Shown here in pieces: positions 1 through 6,109 of a stretch of 8,769 bases of DNA. The first letter of the stretch is position 1; each line of letters starts with the position of its first letter. The stretch comes from JBMYTN01 sp049604415. Its GTDB lineage: Bacteria; Pseudomonadota; Alphaproteobacteria; Rhodospirillales; Rhodospirillaceae. Under the pieces are notes generated by a model, which was not told the origin of the DNA, did no database searches, and saw only the letters and a list, made by a program, of their open reading frames with translations. The DNA is taken from contig JBMYTN010000081.1 of NCBI GenBank assembly GCA_049604415.1, positions 1-8,769 of the forward strand, read 5' to 3'. The position numbers and the translations under genes are program-made.

Positions 1-339
1 CATCACGCCCTGCGGGGTCGACAGGATCGAAATCCCAAGACCGTTATAGACCTTCGGCAGATCTTTGATCTTGGAATAGACCCGGCGTCCCGGAGTGGAA
101 ACCCGGGCGATCTCCCGGATCACCGGCTCTCCTTCGTGGTACTTCAGCTCCACACGCAGCTCTTCAATGCCCTTGCGGACCGGCTGACGTTCAAAGCCCC
201 GGATGTAGCCCTCACGCTGCAGCACTTCGAGCACGTTTTCACGCAGCTTCGAGGCCGGAGCCAGGACCGAGTTCTTGCGCGCACGCTGACCATTGCGGAT
301 GCGGGTCAACATATCGCCCAGGGGATCGCTCAATGCCAT
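1..339 (-). CDS. rpsH: 30S ribosomal protein S8 (partial, C-terminus cut by window edge)
   Basis: S8 binds the central domain of 16S rRNA in the small subunit; in E. coli it is also the translational repressor of the spc operon (family knowledge). The reading frame starts MALSDPLGDMLTRIRNGQ, the conserved S8 N-terminus, and continues through REGYIRGFE and STPGRRVYSKIKDLPKVYNGLGI, which lead into the conserved C-terminal domain. 113 codons are present without a stop; the family is usually about 130 residues, so roughly the last 20 lie beyond position 1. The ATG at 339-337 is preceded by GGGAGGG about 8 nt upstream. It follows rpsN after a 16-nt gap, the canonical spc order. Identification is secure; only the C-terminus is unseen. 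Confidence 0.96.
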   Translation of the reverse strand, partial: MALSDPLGDMLTRIRNGQRARKNSVLAPASKLRENVLEVLQREGYIRGFERQPVRKGIEELRVELKYHEGEPVIREIARVSTPGRRVYSKIKDLPKVYNGLGISILSTPQGVM

Positions 340-355
340 CTGTTCGACCCTCCCG

Positions 356-661
356 TTACCAGCTGGACTTGACCATGCCCGGGATCTGCCCGGACAGCGC
401 CAGATCGCGCAGCATCACACGACCAAGCTTAAACTTGCGATAGACGGAATGGGGCCGTCCGGTGAGTTCACACCGATTGTGCACCCGCACTTTGGATCCA
501 TTCCGGGGCAGTTCCTGCAGCTTCAGCACCGCATTGAAGCGGTCTTCCGGCGGCAAGTCCTGATTTTTCACGATCGCCTTCAATTCGGCGCGCTTGGCGG
601 CCGTTTTCTTGACCAGACGCTCGCGCTTCTTGTTGCGTTGAACAGCGCTAACCTTTGCCAT
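356..661 (-). CDS. rpsN: 30S ribosomal protein S14, long zinc-free type
   Basis: S14 sits in the head of the small subunit and contacts 16S rRNA near S3 and S10. The 101-residue product begins MAKVSAVQRNKKRERLV and ends with the conserved block RCELTGRPHSVYRKFKLGR (about 63-81) followed by LRDLALSGQIPGMVKSSW, the S14 C-terminal signature. The length and the absence of CxxC pairs show the long, zinc-independent (C-minus) form usual in Proteobacteria, not the ~61-residue zinc form. The ATG at 661 has GGAGAG upstream. It lies 16 nt after rplE and 16 nt before rpsH, within the same coupled transcript. Very basic composition fits rRNA binding. No anomalies seen. Confidence 0.97.
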   Translation of the reverse strand: MAKVSAVQRNKKRERLVKKTAAKRAELKAIVKNQDLPPEDRFNAVLKLQELPRNGSKVRVHNRCELTGRPHSVYRKFKLGRVMLRDLALSGQIPGMVKSSW

Positions 662-677
662 ACCTGATCTCTCCGGC

Positions 678-1220
678 CTATTTCATGAACGGCATGTCGA
701 ATGCGGCGAGCAGTTCGCGCGCTTCGTCATCCGTCGGAGCATTGGTGCAGATGGTGATGTCCATCCCGCGAACTTTATCGACCCGGTCATAGTCAATTTC
801 CGGGAACACGATCTGTTCTTTAATGCCCATATTGTAATTGCCACGACCATCGAAGGCCTTTGCGGACACGCCACGGAAGTCGCGGACGCGAGGCAAAGCA
901 ATGGTGATCAGGCGGTCGAGGAATTCATACATCCGTTCCCGGCGCAAGGTGACCTTGCAGCCCACGATCATGCCTTCGCGCAGTTTGAAGCCAGCGATGG
1001 ACTTCTTGGCGCGGGTGATAATCGGCTTTTGGCCGGAAATGGCGGTCATGTCAGACAGCGGGCCTTCGATCAGCTTGCGATCTTGGGACGCTTCCCCGAC
1101 ACCCATATTGATGACGATCTTATCGATCTTCGGGGTCATCATCGGATTGGCGTACTTAAAGTGCTCCATCATCCGAGGCTTGACCACGGTTTCGTAATGG
1201 TCCTTCAGGCGAGCAGCCAT
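678..1220 (-). CDS. rplE: 50S ribosomal protein L5
   Basis: L5 binds 5S rRNA and is part of the central protuberance of the large subunit, contacting S13 and the P-site tRNA (family knowledge). The 180-residue product has the family landmarks in order: N-terminal LKDHYETVVKP, IDKIVINMGVGEA (about 32-44), GQKPIITRAKKSIAGFKLREG (63-83), VTLRRERMYEFLDRLI (90-105), LPRVRDFRG (109-117) and a C-terminal segment with GIKEQIVFPEIDYD. Length matches the usual 178-185. The ATG at 1220 has a purine-rich GGGGGAGAG upstream and is 15 nt after the rplX stop. The stop is TAG. Order L24-L5-S14 is canonical for the spc operon. Confidence 0.98.
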   Translation of the reverse strand: MAARLKDHYETVVKPRMMEHFKYANPMMTPKIDKIVINMGVGEASQDRKLIEGPLSDMTAISGQKPIITRAKKSIAGFKLREGMIVGCKVTLRRERMYEFLDRLITIALPRVRDFRGVSAKAFDGRGNYNMGIKEQIVFPEIDYDRVDKVRGMDITICTNAPTDDEARELLAAFDMPFMK

Positions 1221-1235
1221 TGTTCTCTCTCCCCC

Positions 1236-1556
1236 TTAGGCGTCGATGACTTCGCCGGAGCGCTTGGCAAAGCGCACCTTCGAGCCATCATCCAGAATGC
1301 GGAAGCCAACGCGGGTCGGCTTGCCATCCTTCGGGTCTTCATGGGCCACATTGGACACGGCGATCGGAGCTTCTTGCTCAACAATGCCGCCGGGATCCAC
1401 CTGGCTCGGACGACGGTGGCGCTTGACCACATTGACGCCCTGGACAATGACCCGGTTTTCGGTCGGCATGGATTTCAGCACTTCACCGCGCTTGCCCTTG
1501 TCACGCCCGGCCAGCACGATGACCTTATCGCCCTTTTTGATCTTGGCAGCGGACAT
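1236..1556 (-). CDS. rplX: 50S ribosomal protein L24
   Basis: L24 is an early assembly initiator of the large subunit and lies near the exit of the peptide tunnel. The 106-residue product has an N-terminal KOW motif, KIKKGDKVIVLAGRDKGKRG (about 5-24), then the conserved VNVVKRHRRPSQVDPGGIVEQE and PIAVSNVA stretches. Its ATG (1556-1554) directly abuts the TAA of rplN (1559-1557), so the junction reads TAAATG with no intercistronic base; the ribosome binding site must lie inside the rplN 3' end (the GAGGTGCTC region), and coupled translation is likely. Length is normal for the family. Confidence 0.97.
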   Translation of the reverse strand: MSAAKIKKGDKVIVLAGRDKGKRGEVLKSMPTENRVIVQGVNVVKRHRRPSQVDPGGIVEQEAPIAVSNVAHEDPKDGKPTRVGFRILDDGSKVRFAKRSGEVIDA

Positions 1557-1925
1557 TTAGAGCACCTCCGGAGCCAAAGAGATGATCTTCATGAACCGCT
1601 TGGCGCGCAGTTCCCGCACCACCGGGCCAAAGATCCGGGTGCCGATCGGCTCGTTGGACTTGTTGATCAGAACGGCCGCATTGCGGTCGAACCGAATGGC
1701 AGACCCGTCGGGACGCCGAATTTCCTTGGCGGTCCGAACGATCACGGCCCGCATCACATCGCCTTTCTTAACGCGTCCACGCGGAATTGCATCCTTCACG
1801 GAAACGACGATAACGTCGCCCACGGAAGCAATCTTACGCTTGGACCCGCCAAGAACCTTGATGCACTGAACCTGACGGGCACCGGAATTGTCGGCGACGT
1901 CGAGGCGTGACTGCATCTGGATCAT
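1557..1925 (-). CDS. rplN: 50S ribosomal protein L14
   Basis: L14 binds 23S rRNA at the subunit interface, contributing to bridge formation and, in the family, serving as the docking site for the silencing factor RsfS. The 122-residue product begins MIQMQSRLDVADNSGARQV and contains the signature region GDVMRAVIVRTAKEIRRPDG (about 55-74), AIRFDRNAAVLIN and GTRIFGPVVRELR (95-107). The 122-residue length is exactly typical. The ATG at 1925 has AAGGA 8 nt upstream. In E. coli this is the first gene of a separate spc operon; here it follows rpsQ after 67 nt containing no convincing promoter, so it is probably co-transcribed with the S10 genes (inference). Confidence 0.98.
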   Translation of the reverse strand: MIQMQSRLDVADNSGARQVQCIKVLGGSKRKIASVGDVIVVSVKDAIPRGRVKKGDVMRAVIVRTAKEIRRPDGSAIRFDRNAAVLINKSNEPIGTRIFGPVVRELRAKRFMKIISLAPEVL

Positions 1926-1965
1926 GCTTTGTTTCCTTTACTATCCCGCGAAGGGTTACCGTCCG

Positions 1966-1978
1966 TCCCGATCCGGGA
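1966..1978 (-). other. Small intercistronic hairpin between rpsQ and rplN
   Basis: A 5-bp inverted repeat (TCCCG / CGGGA) with a 3-nt loop lies in the 67-nt gap between rpsQ and rplN. No T-tract follows it in the transcript direction, so it does not look like an intrinsic terminator. It could be an RNA processing or stability element at the old S10/spc boundary, or chance. Confidence 0.25.
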
Positions 1979-1992
1979 AGGACTGGACGATC

Positions 1993-2232
1993 CTATTCCG
2001 CGTTGTCGGTAATCAGCTCCCAGGTCTTCCGGGCGGACTTCGGCGCGCATTCACGAATACGCACGATGTCCCCGGTCTTGGCCTGGTTGCTTTCGTCATG
2101 GGCGGCGAAACGCTTCGACCGCTTAATGAACTTCTTATAGATCGGGTGCTTGGTCCGACGCTCGACCTTGACCACGATGGTCTTATCGGCTTTATCGGAG
2201 ACCACCACACCCTGCAGGATACGCTTGGGCAT
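1993..2232 (-). CDS. rpsQ: 30S ribosomal protein S17
   Basis: S17 is a primary 16S rRNA-binding protein of the small-subunit body with an OB fold. The 79-residue product begins MPKRILQGVVVSDKADKTIVVKVERR and carries the S17 signature GDIVRIRECAPKSARKTWEL (about 54-73). A GTG codon lies directly before the chosen ATG (GTG ATG CCC AAG). I chose the ATG because AAGGA at 2244-2240 is 7 nt from it but only 4 nt from the GTG, and the family starts at MPKR. The gene follows rpmC after a gap of 57 nt, larger than most gaps in this cluster, and ends with TAG. Confidence 0.97.
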   Translation of the reverse strand: MPKRILQGVVVSDKADKTIVVKVERRTKHPIYKKFIKRSKRFAAHDESNQAKTGDIVRIRECAPKSARKTWELITDNAE

Positions 2233-2269
2233 CACTTATTCCTTTCGTCCGTCGCCTGATCCGGCGGCA

Positions 2270-2285
2270 GACCCGTTTCCGGGCC
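2270..2285 (-). other. Intercistronic GNRA-capped hairpin between rpmC and rpsQ
   Basis: In the transcript this reads GGCCCG GAAA CGGGTC: a 6-bp stem (one G-U) closed by a GAAA tetraloop, just after the rpmC stop. A weaker CGCC/GGCG pairing (2253-2266) follows. There is no T-tract, so a terminator is unlikely. GNRA loops stabilise hairpins and are common tertiary-contact or protein-binding elements, so this may affect mRNA stability or rpsQ translation; function unproven. Confidence 0.35.
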
Positions 2286-2289
2286 GTCT

Positions 2290-2502
2290 TTATGCCGCAG
2301 AAGCAGCGGCGGCGGACCGTCGCTGGTTGCGAATGGTCTTGATCAGCGCGATTTCGCGCCGCACTGCCCGCACCCGGGCAGTGTTTTCCAGCTGACCGCT
2401 GGCAGCCTGAAAGCGCAGATTGAACTGCTCTTTCTTCAGCTCGATCAGCAAGCTCTTCAGGTCGTCGTCGCTCTTGGCGCGCATGTCTTCAGCTTTAGCC
2501 AT
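2290..2502 (-). CDS. rpmC: 50S ribosomal protein L29
   Basis: L29 is a small two-helix protein next to L23 at the tunnel exit, near the docking site for SRP and trigger factor. The product contains MRAKSDDDLKSLLIELKKEQFNLRFQAASGQLEN and VRAVRREIALIKTI, the complete L29 fold, followed by a short Arg/Ala-rich tail. Start choice is uncertain: ATG at 2502 gives 70 residues, while an in-frame GTG at 2508 overlaps the rplP stop as GTGA and gives 72. GGAG at 2516-2513 is 10 nt from the ATG and 4 nt from the GTG, so neither spacing is ideal. Either way it is tightly coupled to rplP. Confidence 0.95.
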   Translation of the reverse strand: MAKAEDMRAKSDDDLKSLLIELKKEQFNLRFQAASGQLENTARVRAVRREIALIKTIRNQRRSAAAASAA

Positions 2503-2504
2503 GC

Positions 2505-2921
2505 TCACAGATCTCCAATTCGCATCACGAACTTGGTCTTGATCGGAAGCTTGGCAGCGGCCAGGCGGAACGCGCCCCGTGCCACTTCTTCACTGACCCC
2601 TTCCAGTTCGAACATCACCCGGCCCGGCTTGACCTTGGCCACCCAATATTCCGGCGAACCCTTACCGGAGCCCATCCGGACTTCCGCAGGTTTGCGGGAC
2701 ACGGGCAGATCCGGGAATACCCGGATCCAAAGCCGTCCTTGACGCCGCATGTAGCGGGTGATGGAGCGGCGGGCGGCCTCGATCTGGCGAGCGGTGATCC
2801 GCTCGGGTTCCAGGGCCTTTAATCCGTAAGAGCCAAAGTTCAGGTCAGAGCCGCCCTTGGCAAAGCCCTTGATCCGTCCCTTATGCGCCTTGCGGAACTT
2901 CGTGCGCTTCGGTTGCAGCAT
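2505..2921 (-). CDS. rplP: 50S ribosomal protein L16
   Basis: L16 organises the A-site region of the large subunit and is needed for peptidyl transfer and late assembly. The 138-residue product begins MLQPKRTKFRKAHKGRIKG and shows the family blocks LNFGSYGLKALEPERITARQIEAARR (about 27-52), RRQGRLWIRVFPDLPVSRKPAEVRMGSGKG (59-88) and EYWVAKVKPGRVMFELEGVSE. The arginine in VRMG (about residue 82) corresponds to the region hydroxylated in E. coli L16 (family knowledge; whether it is modified here is unknown). The ATG at 2921 has GAAGGG upstream. It starts 21 nt after rpsC and ends at TGA (2507-2505), adjoining rpmC. Confidence 0.98.
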   Translation of the reverse strand: MLQPKRTKFRKAHKGRIKGFAKGGSDLNFGSYGLKALEPERITARQIEAARRSITRYMRRQGRLWIRVFPDLPVSRKPAEVRMGSGKGSPEYWVAKVKPGRVMFELEGVSEEVARGAFRLAAAKLPIKTKFVMRIGDL

Positions 2922-2942
2922 CGGTTTTCCCTTCGAAGGCGG

Positions 2943-3635
2943 TTACTGACGACCGGTATTGGCGGTGGTGGACGTCTCAGAGAGCCGCTTATCCTGCGCC
3001 ATCGGGTCATGTTCCATGATCTCGCCCTTGAACACCCAAACCTTGATGCCGCAGACGCCATAGGTGGTGTGGGCAGAGGCCACACCATAATCGACATCAG
3101 CACGCAGGGTGTGCAGGGGCACGCGACCTTCGCGGTACCATTCGGTCCGGGCGATTTCCGCCCCGCCCAAACGACCCGCGCAATTGATCCGGATGCCCAA
3201 CGCGCCCAGACGCATGGCGGATTGCACCGCCCGCTTCATGGCCCTACGGAAGGCAACCCGGCGTTCCAGCTGCTGCGCGATGTTTTCGGCAACCAACTGG
3301 GCATCCAGTTCCGGCTTGCGGATTTCCAGAATGTTCAGATGAACCTCATTGCCGGTCATCTTTTGCAAGGTGCGGCGCAGGACCTCGATATCCTGACCCT
3401 TTTTGCCGATCACCACGCCCGGGCGGGCGGTGTGAATGGTGATCCGGGCCTTTTTGGCCGGACGCTCGACAATGATCTTCGACACCCCGGCTTGGGACAG
3501 CTTGTTCTTCAGGAAGCTGCGCAGCCGCAGATCTTCATGCAGCAGATCCGCATAGTCGGCATCGGCGAACCAGCGGGAATCCCAGGTGCGGTTGATGCCC
3601 AGACGCAGGCCGATCGGATTGACCTTCTGTCCCAT
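2943..3635 (-). CDS. rpsC: 30S ribosomal protein S3
   Basis: S3 lies at the mRNA entry channel of the small subunit and, with S4 and S5, has mRNA helicase activity. The 230-residue product begins MGQKVNPIGLRLGINRTWDSRW. It has a type II KH domain with the GKKG loop at about 77-80 (VVIGKKGQDIEVLR), then the C-terminal domain with RRAMKRAVQ (about 130-138; this block holds the basic helicase residues in E. coli), GIRINCAGRLGGAEIAR and YGVCGIKVWVFKGE. A short polar tail (STTANTGRQ) ends it. The ATG overlaps the rplV stop by one base (TAATG), so translation is probably coupled by re-initiation. Confidence 0.98.
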   Translation of the reverse strand: MGQKVNPIGLRLGINRTWDSRWFADADYADLLHEDLRLRSFLKNKLSQAGVSKIIVERPAKKARITIHTARPGVVIGKKGQDIEVLRRTLQKMTGNEVHLNILEIRKPELDAQLVAENIAQQLERRVAFRRAMKRAVQSAMRLGALGIRINCAGRLGGAEIARTEWYREGRVPLHTLRADVDYGVASAHTTYGVCGIKVWVFKGEIMEHDPMAQDKRLSETSTTANTGRQ

Positions 3636-4015
3636 TACGCGGTCTCCTCAACTTGACTCACAACGATGGTCAGGTTGCTGAACGGCTTCAGGATCTTACC
3701 GACCCGTCCACGCGCGCGCGGCCGCCAACGCTTCATAACCATGGCCTTGCCAACAAATGCTTCCGAAACCACCAGCGCATCAACATCAAGCTGATGGTTG
3801 TTTTCGGCATTGGCGATGGCCGATTGCAGAACCTTTTTCACCGTGTCGGACATCCGACGCTTGGAAAAGGTCAGCTCCGCCAGAGCGGTTTCCACCGGCA
3901 GGCCGCGAATGCTCTCGGCCACCAGATTGAGCTTATAGGGGCTGGTCCGGATCATCCGGCCCACAGCCATGGCGGAATTGTCGTCCAGGCGACGGGGCGT
4001 TGCCTTCTTACCCAT
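3635..4015 (-). CDS. rplV: 50S ribosomal protein L22
   Basis: L22 contacts all domains of 23S rRNA and its long beta-hairpin lines the peptide exit tunnel, where changes affect macrolide resistance and arrest peptides (family knowledge). The 126-residue product contains RTSPYKLNLVAESIRGLPVETAL (about 23-45), SDTVKKVLQSAIANAENNH, and the hairpin region MKRWRPRARGRVGKILKPFSN (about 94-114). A basic N-terminal segment of roughly a dozen residues (MGKKATPRRLDDNSAMAVG) extends beyond the E. coli protein, as often seen in alphaproteobacteria. The start is 2 nt after the rpsS TAG; AGGA inside the end of rpsS is the likely ribosome binding site. Confidence 0.97.
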   Translation of the reverse strand: MGKKATPRRLDDNSAMAVGRMIRTSPYKLNLVAESIRGLPVETALAELTFSKRRMSDTVKKVLQSAIANAENNHQLDVDALVVSEAFVGKAMVMKRWRPRARGRVGKILKPFSNLTIVVSQVEETA

Positions 4016-4017
4016 GA

Positions 4018-4296
4018 CTACTTCCTCTTCGCCTTCTTATCGGCGGCATGGCCGTAGTAGGTCCGGCTCGGCGAAAACTCGCCGAACTTGTGACCGATCA
4101 TATTTTCAGTCACCAGCACCGGAACGAATTTCTGGCCGTTATAGACCCCGAAGGTCAGACCAACGAACTGCGGCAGAATGGTAGAACGCCGCGACCACAT
4201 TTTAATGACCTCATTGCGACCGGAGGCACGGGCCTTCTCGGCTTTTTTGAGGAGATAACCGTCCACAAAGGGACCTTTCCATAGGGAACGAGCCAT
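4018..4296 (-). CDS. rpsS: 30S ribosomal protein S19
   Basis: S19 is in the head of the small subunit with S13, near the A-site finger bridge. The 92-residue product begins MARSLWKGPFVDGYLLKKAEKA and carries the signature ENMIGHKFGEFSPSRTYYGH (about 64-83), followed by a lysine-rich tail (DKKAKRK). Length is normal. It starts 12 nt after rplB with a full consensus Shine-Dalgarno and ends with TAG 2 nt before rplV. The L2-S19-L22-S3 order is canonical. Confidence 0.98.
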   Translation of the reverse strand: MARSLWKGPFVDGYLLKKAEKARASGRNEVIKMWSRRSTILPQFVGLTFGVYNGQKFVPVLVTENMIGHKFGEFSPSRTYYGHAADKKAKRK

Positions 4297-4303
4297 GCTT
4301 CCG

Positions 4304-4310
4304 CCTCCTT
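4304..4310 (-). promoter_or_regulatory. Consensus ribosome binding site of rpsS
   Basis: AAGGAGG is a full-length Shine-Dalgarno sequence 7 nt from the rpsS ATG; its first bases overlap the rplB stop codon (TAA at 4311-4309). It is the strongest ribosome binding site seen in the cluster and fits coupled rplB-rpsS translation. Confidence 0.8.
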
Positions 4311-5151
4311 AACCCTTCTTTTTCTTGGCCAGGTGACGAGAACGCATAATCAGCGCATCCGTCTTCTTGTTGCTGCGGGTCCGCTTGCCCTTGGTCGGCT
4401 TACCCCATGGCGTGACCGGGTTCCGACCACCAGAGGTCCGCCCTTCACCACCACCATGGGGGTGATCGACCGGGTTCATCACGACACCACGCACATTCGG
4501 GCGCTTGCCCTTCCAGCGGTTCCGCCCCGCCTTGCCCAGCTTTTGGTTCTGGTTGTCCGGGTTGGACACCGCCCCAATGGTCGCCCGGCATTCCCCACGC
4601 ACCAGGCGCAGCTCACCGGAAGACAGTTTGATCTGGGCGTAACCGGCATCTTTACCCACCAGCTGCGCATAGCAACCAGCGGAGCGAGCGATCTGGCCGC
4701 CCTTTTCCGGTTTCATTTCAATATTGTGGACAATGGTGCCCACCGGCATGTTCTTCAGCGGCATGCAGTTGCCGGGCTTGATGTCAGCCCGATCTGCAGA
4801 GATCACCACATCGCCAGCCGCCAAACGCTGCGGGGCCAGGATGTAGGCTTGCTCGCCATCTTCATAGGTGATCAGCGCAATAAAGGCGGTGCGGTTGGGA
4901 TCATATTCCAGACGATCCACGGTCGCGGTCATGTCCACCTTGCGGCGCTTGAAATCCACCATGCGATAGGTGCGCTTGTGGCCCCCACCGCGCTGCCAGG
5001 CGGTGACCCGGCCATGGTTGTTCCGACCACCGGACTTGCTCAGGCCTTCTGTCAATTTCTTGACCGGCTTGCCCTTATACAACTCGGAGCGGTCAATCAG
5101 GACCAGCCCACGGGTGCCCGGGGTGATTGGGTTATACTGCTTCAAAGCCAT
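4309..5151 (-). CDS. rplB: 50S ribosomal protein L2
   Basis: L2 is one of the most conserved ribosomal proteins, required for subunit association and close to the peptidyl transferase centre. The 280-residue product begins MALKQYNPITPGTRGLV and includes GGRNNHGRVTAWQRGGGHKR (about 41-60), the OB-fold region VDRLEYDPNRTAFIALITYEDGE, PVGTIVHNIEMKPEKGGQIARSAG, and the key DHPHGGGEG motif (about 229-237), whose first histidine (about 230) corresponds to E. coli His229. It ends in a very basic tail (RHLAKKKKG). The ATG is 4 nt after the rplW TGA. Length is within the usual 273-280. No anomalies. Confidence 0.99.
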   Translation of the reverse strand: MALKQYNPITPGTRGLVLIDRSELYKGKPVKKLTEGLSKSGGRNNHGRVTAWQRGGGHKRTYRMVDFKRRKVDMTATVDRLEYDPNRTAFIALITYEDGEQAYILAPQRLAAGDVVISADRADIKPGNCMPLKNMPVGTIVHNIEMKPEKGGQIARSAGCYAQLVGKDAGYAQIKLSSGELRLVRGECRATIGAVSNPDNQNQKLGKAGRNRWKGKRPNVRGVVMNPVDHPHGGGEGRTSGGRNPVTPWGKPTKGKRTRSNKKTDALIMRSRHLAKKKKG

Positions 5152-5155
5152 CGGA

Positions 5156-5479
5156 TCAGATCCCCGTGGTCACGTCGATCGAATCCCCTTCGGCCAGGGT
5201 AACGATCGCTTTCTTGAAATCACTGCGACGGCCCATGGTGCCCCGGAACCGCTTGGTCTTGCCCTTGGAGACCAAGGTGTTCACTGCGGTGACCTTGACC
5301 TTGAACAGGCCTTCCACAGCGGCCTTGATTTCCGGCTTGCTGGCATCCAGAGGCACCTTAAAGGTCACCTGGCCATATTCACCGACCAGGGTCGCCTTTT
5401 CGGTGATTACCGGGGAGCGAACCAAGTCATACATCCGCTCTTCGGACACCACCGGTGCTTCGGTCTTGTTCCCGCTCAT
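5156..5479 (-). CDS. rplW: 50S ribosomal protein L23
   Basis: L23 sits at the tunnel exit and is the main docking site for trigger factor and SRP. The 107-residue product contains the conserved core YDLVRSPVITEKAT (about 17-30), FKVPLDASKPEIKAAVEGLFKVKVTAVNTL (40-69) and KGKTKRFRGTMGRRSDFKKAIVTL. About ten extra N-terminal residues (MSGNKTEAPV) precede the core compared with the shorter E. coli protein. Its ATG overlaps the rplD stop as ATGA (5479-5476), a standard coupling overlap. It is followed after 4 nt by rplB. Confidence 0.97.
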   Translation of the reverse strand: MSGNKTEAPVVSEERMYDLVRSPVITEKATLVGEYGQVTFKVPLDASKPEIKAAVEGLFKVKVTAVNTLVSKGKTKRFRGTMGRRSDFKKAIVTLAEGDSIDVTTGI

Positions 5480-6096
5480 TGCAGACGCTCCTCAAGGCTC
5501 TTCACCGCCGCCTCGGTCAGGACCAAGGTGTCGCGACGCAAAATGTCATACACATTGGCGCCCTGCTGCGGCAGCACATCCACACCGATCAGGTTGCGGG
5601 TGCCTTGCAGGAAGGCCGCATCCACTTCCGGACCATCAATGAACAGGACTTTTTCCAGACCCAGGCCGGTCAGCCTGGCCGCCACGTCCTTGGTCTTGCC
5701 CGAGGTCCCAGCCAGATCCTTGACCACAATCAGCGCGCCAGCCTTGGCCTTGGCGGACAGGGCGTTGCGCAGGCCCATCTTGCGGACCTTCTTGGGCAGA
5801 TCATGGGCATGGGAGCGCACAACCGGGCCAAAGATGGTCGCACCACCGCGAAACTGCGGCGACCGACGGGAACCCTGACGGGCACCACCTGTGCCCTTCT
5901 GCTTGAAGGGCTTGCGGGTGGTCCCGGAGATTTCCGAGATGCCCTTGGTCTTGTGGGTGCCAGCTTGGCGGCGGGCCATCTGCCAGCGCACCACGCGGTA
6001 GAGAATGTCGGTACGGGGCTCGAGGCCGAACACCGCATCGGACAATTCGATGGAGCCAGCTTCAGCCCCATCAATGGTTTTCATGTCGATTTGCAT
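5476..6096 (-). CDS. rplD: 50S ribosomal protein L4
   Basis: L4 is an early-assembly large-subunit protein whose extended loop lines the exit tunnel with L22. In E. coli it also represses the S10 operon by binding its leader; whether this holds in alphaproteobacteria is not established here. The 206-residue product begins MQIDMKTIDGAEAGSIEL. The tunnel loop region is conserved: KPFKQKGTGGARQGSRRSPQ (about 62-81) then FRGGATIFGPVVRSHAHDLPKKVRK. The C-terminal Rossmann-like part includes LGLEKVLFIDG and NLIGVDVLPQQGANVYDILRRDTLVLT. The frame stays open upstream to 6348 inside rplC, but family length, the ATG at 6096 and AAGGA upstream of it define this start. Confidence 0.97.
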   Translation of the reverse strand: MQIDMKTIDGAEAGSIELSDAVFGLEPRTDILYRVVRWQMARRQAGTHKTKGISEISGTTRKPFKQKGTGGARQGSRRSPQFRGGATIFGPVVRSHAHDLPKKVRKMGLRNALSAKAKAGALIVVKDLAGTSGKTKDVAARLTGLGLEKVLFIDGPEVDAAFLQGTRNLIGVDVLPQQGANVYDILRRDTLVLTEAAVKSLEERLQ

Positions 6097-6109
6097 TGCC
6101 GGTCCGTCC

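Noticed and set aside
356..661. Zinc-binding form of S14
   Set aside because: No CxxC pairs and full 101-residue length; it is the zinc-free form.
1029..1910. 293-codon plus-strand open frame antisense to rplE, rplX and rplN
   Set aside because: Spans three well-conserved genes on the other strand; shadow frame.
1926..1992. Possible spc promoter (GATAGT as a -10) before rplN
   Set aside because: The hexamer is weak and the best -35 candidate 17 nt upstream (GGGACG) is poor.
4333..5202. 289-codon plus-strand open frame antisense to rplB
   Set aside because: Mirror of rplB codon bias; the sense strand is an unambiguous L2.
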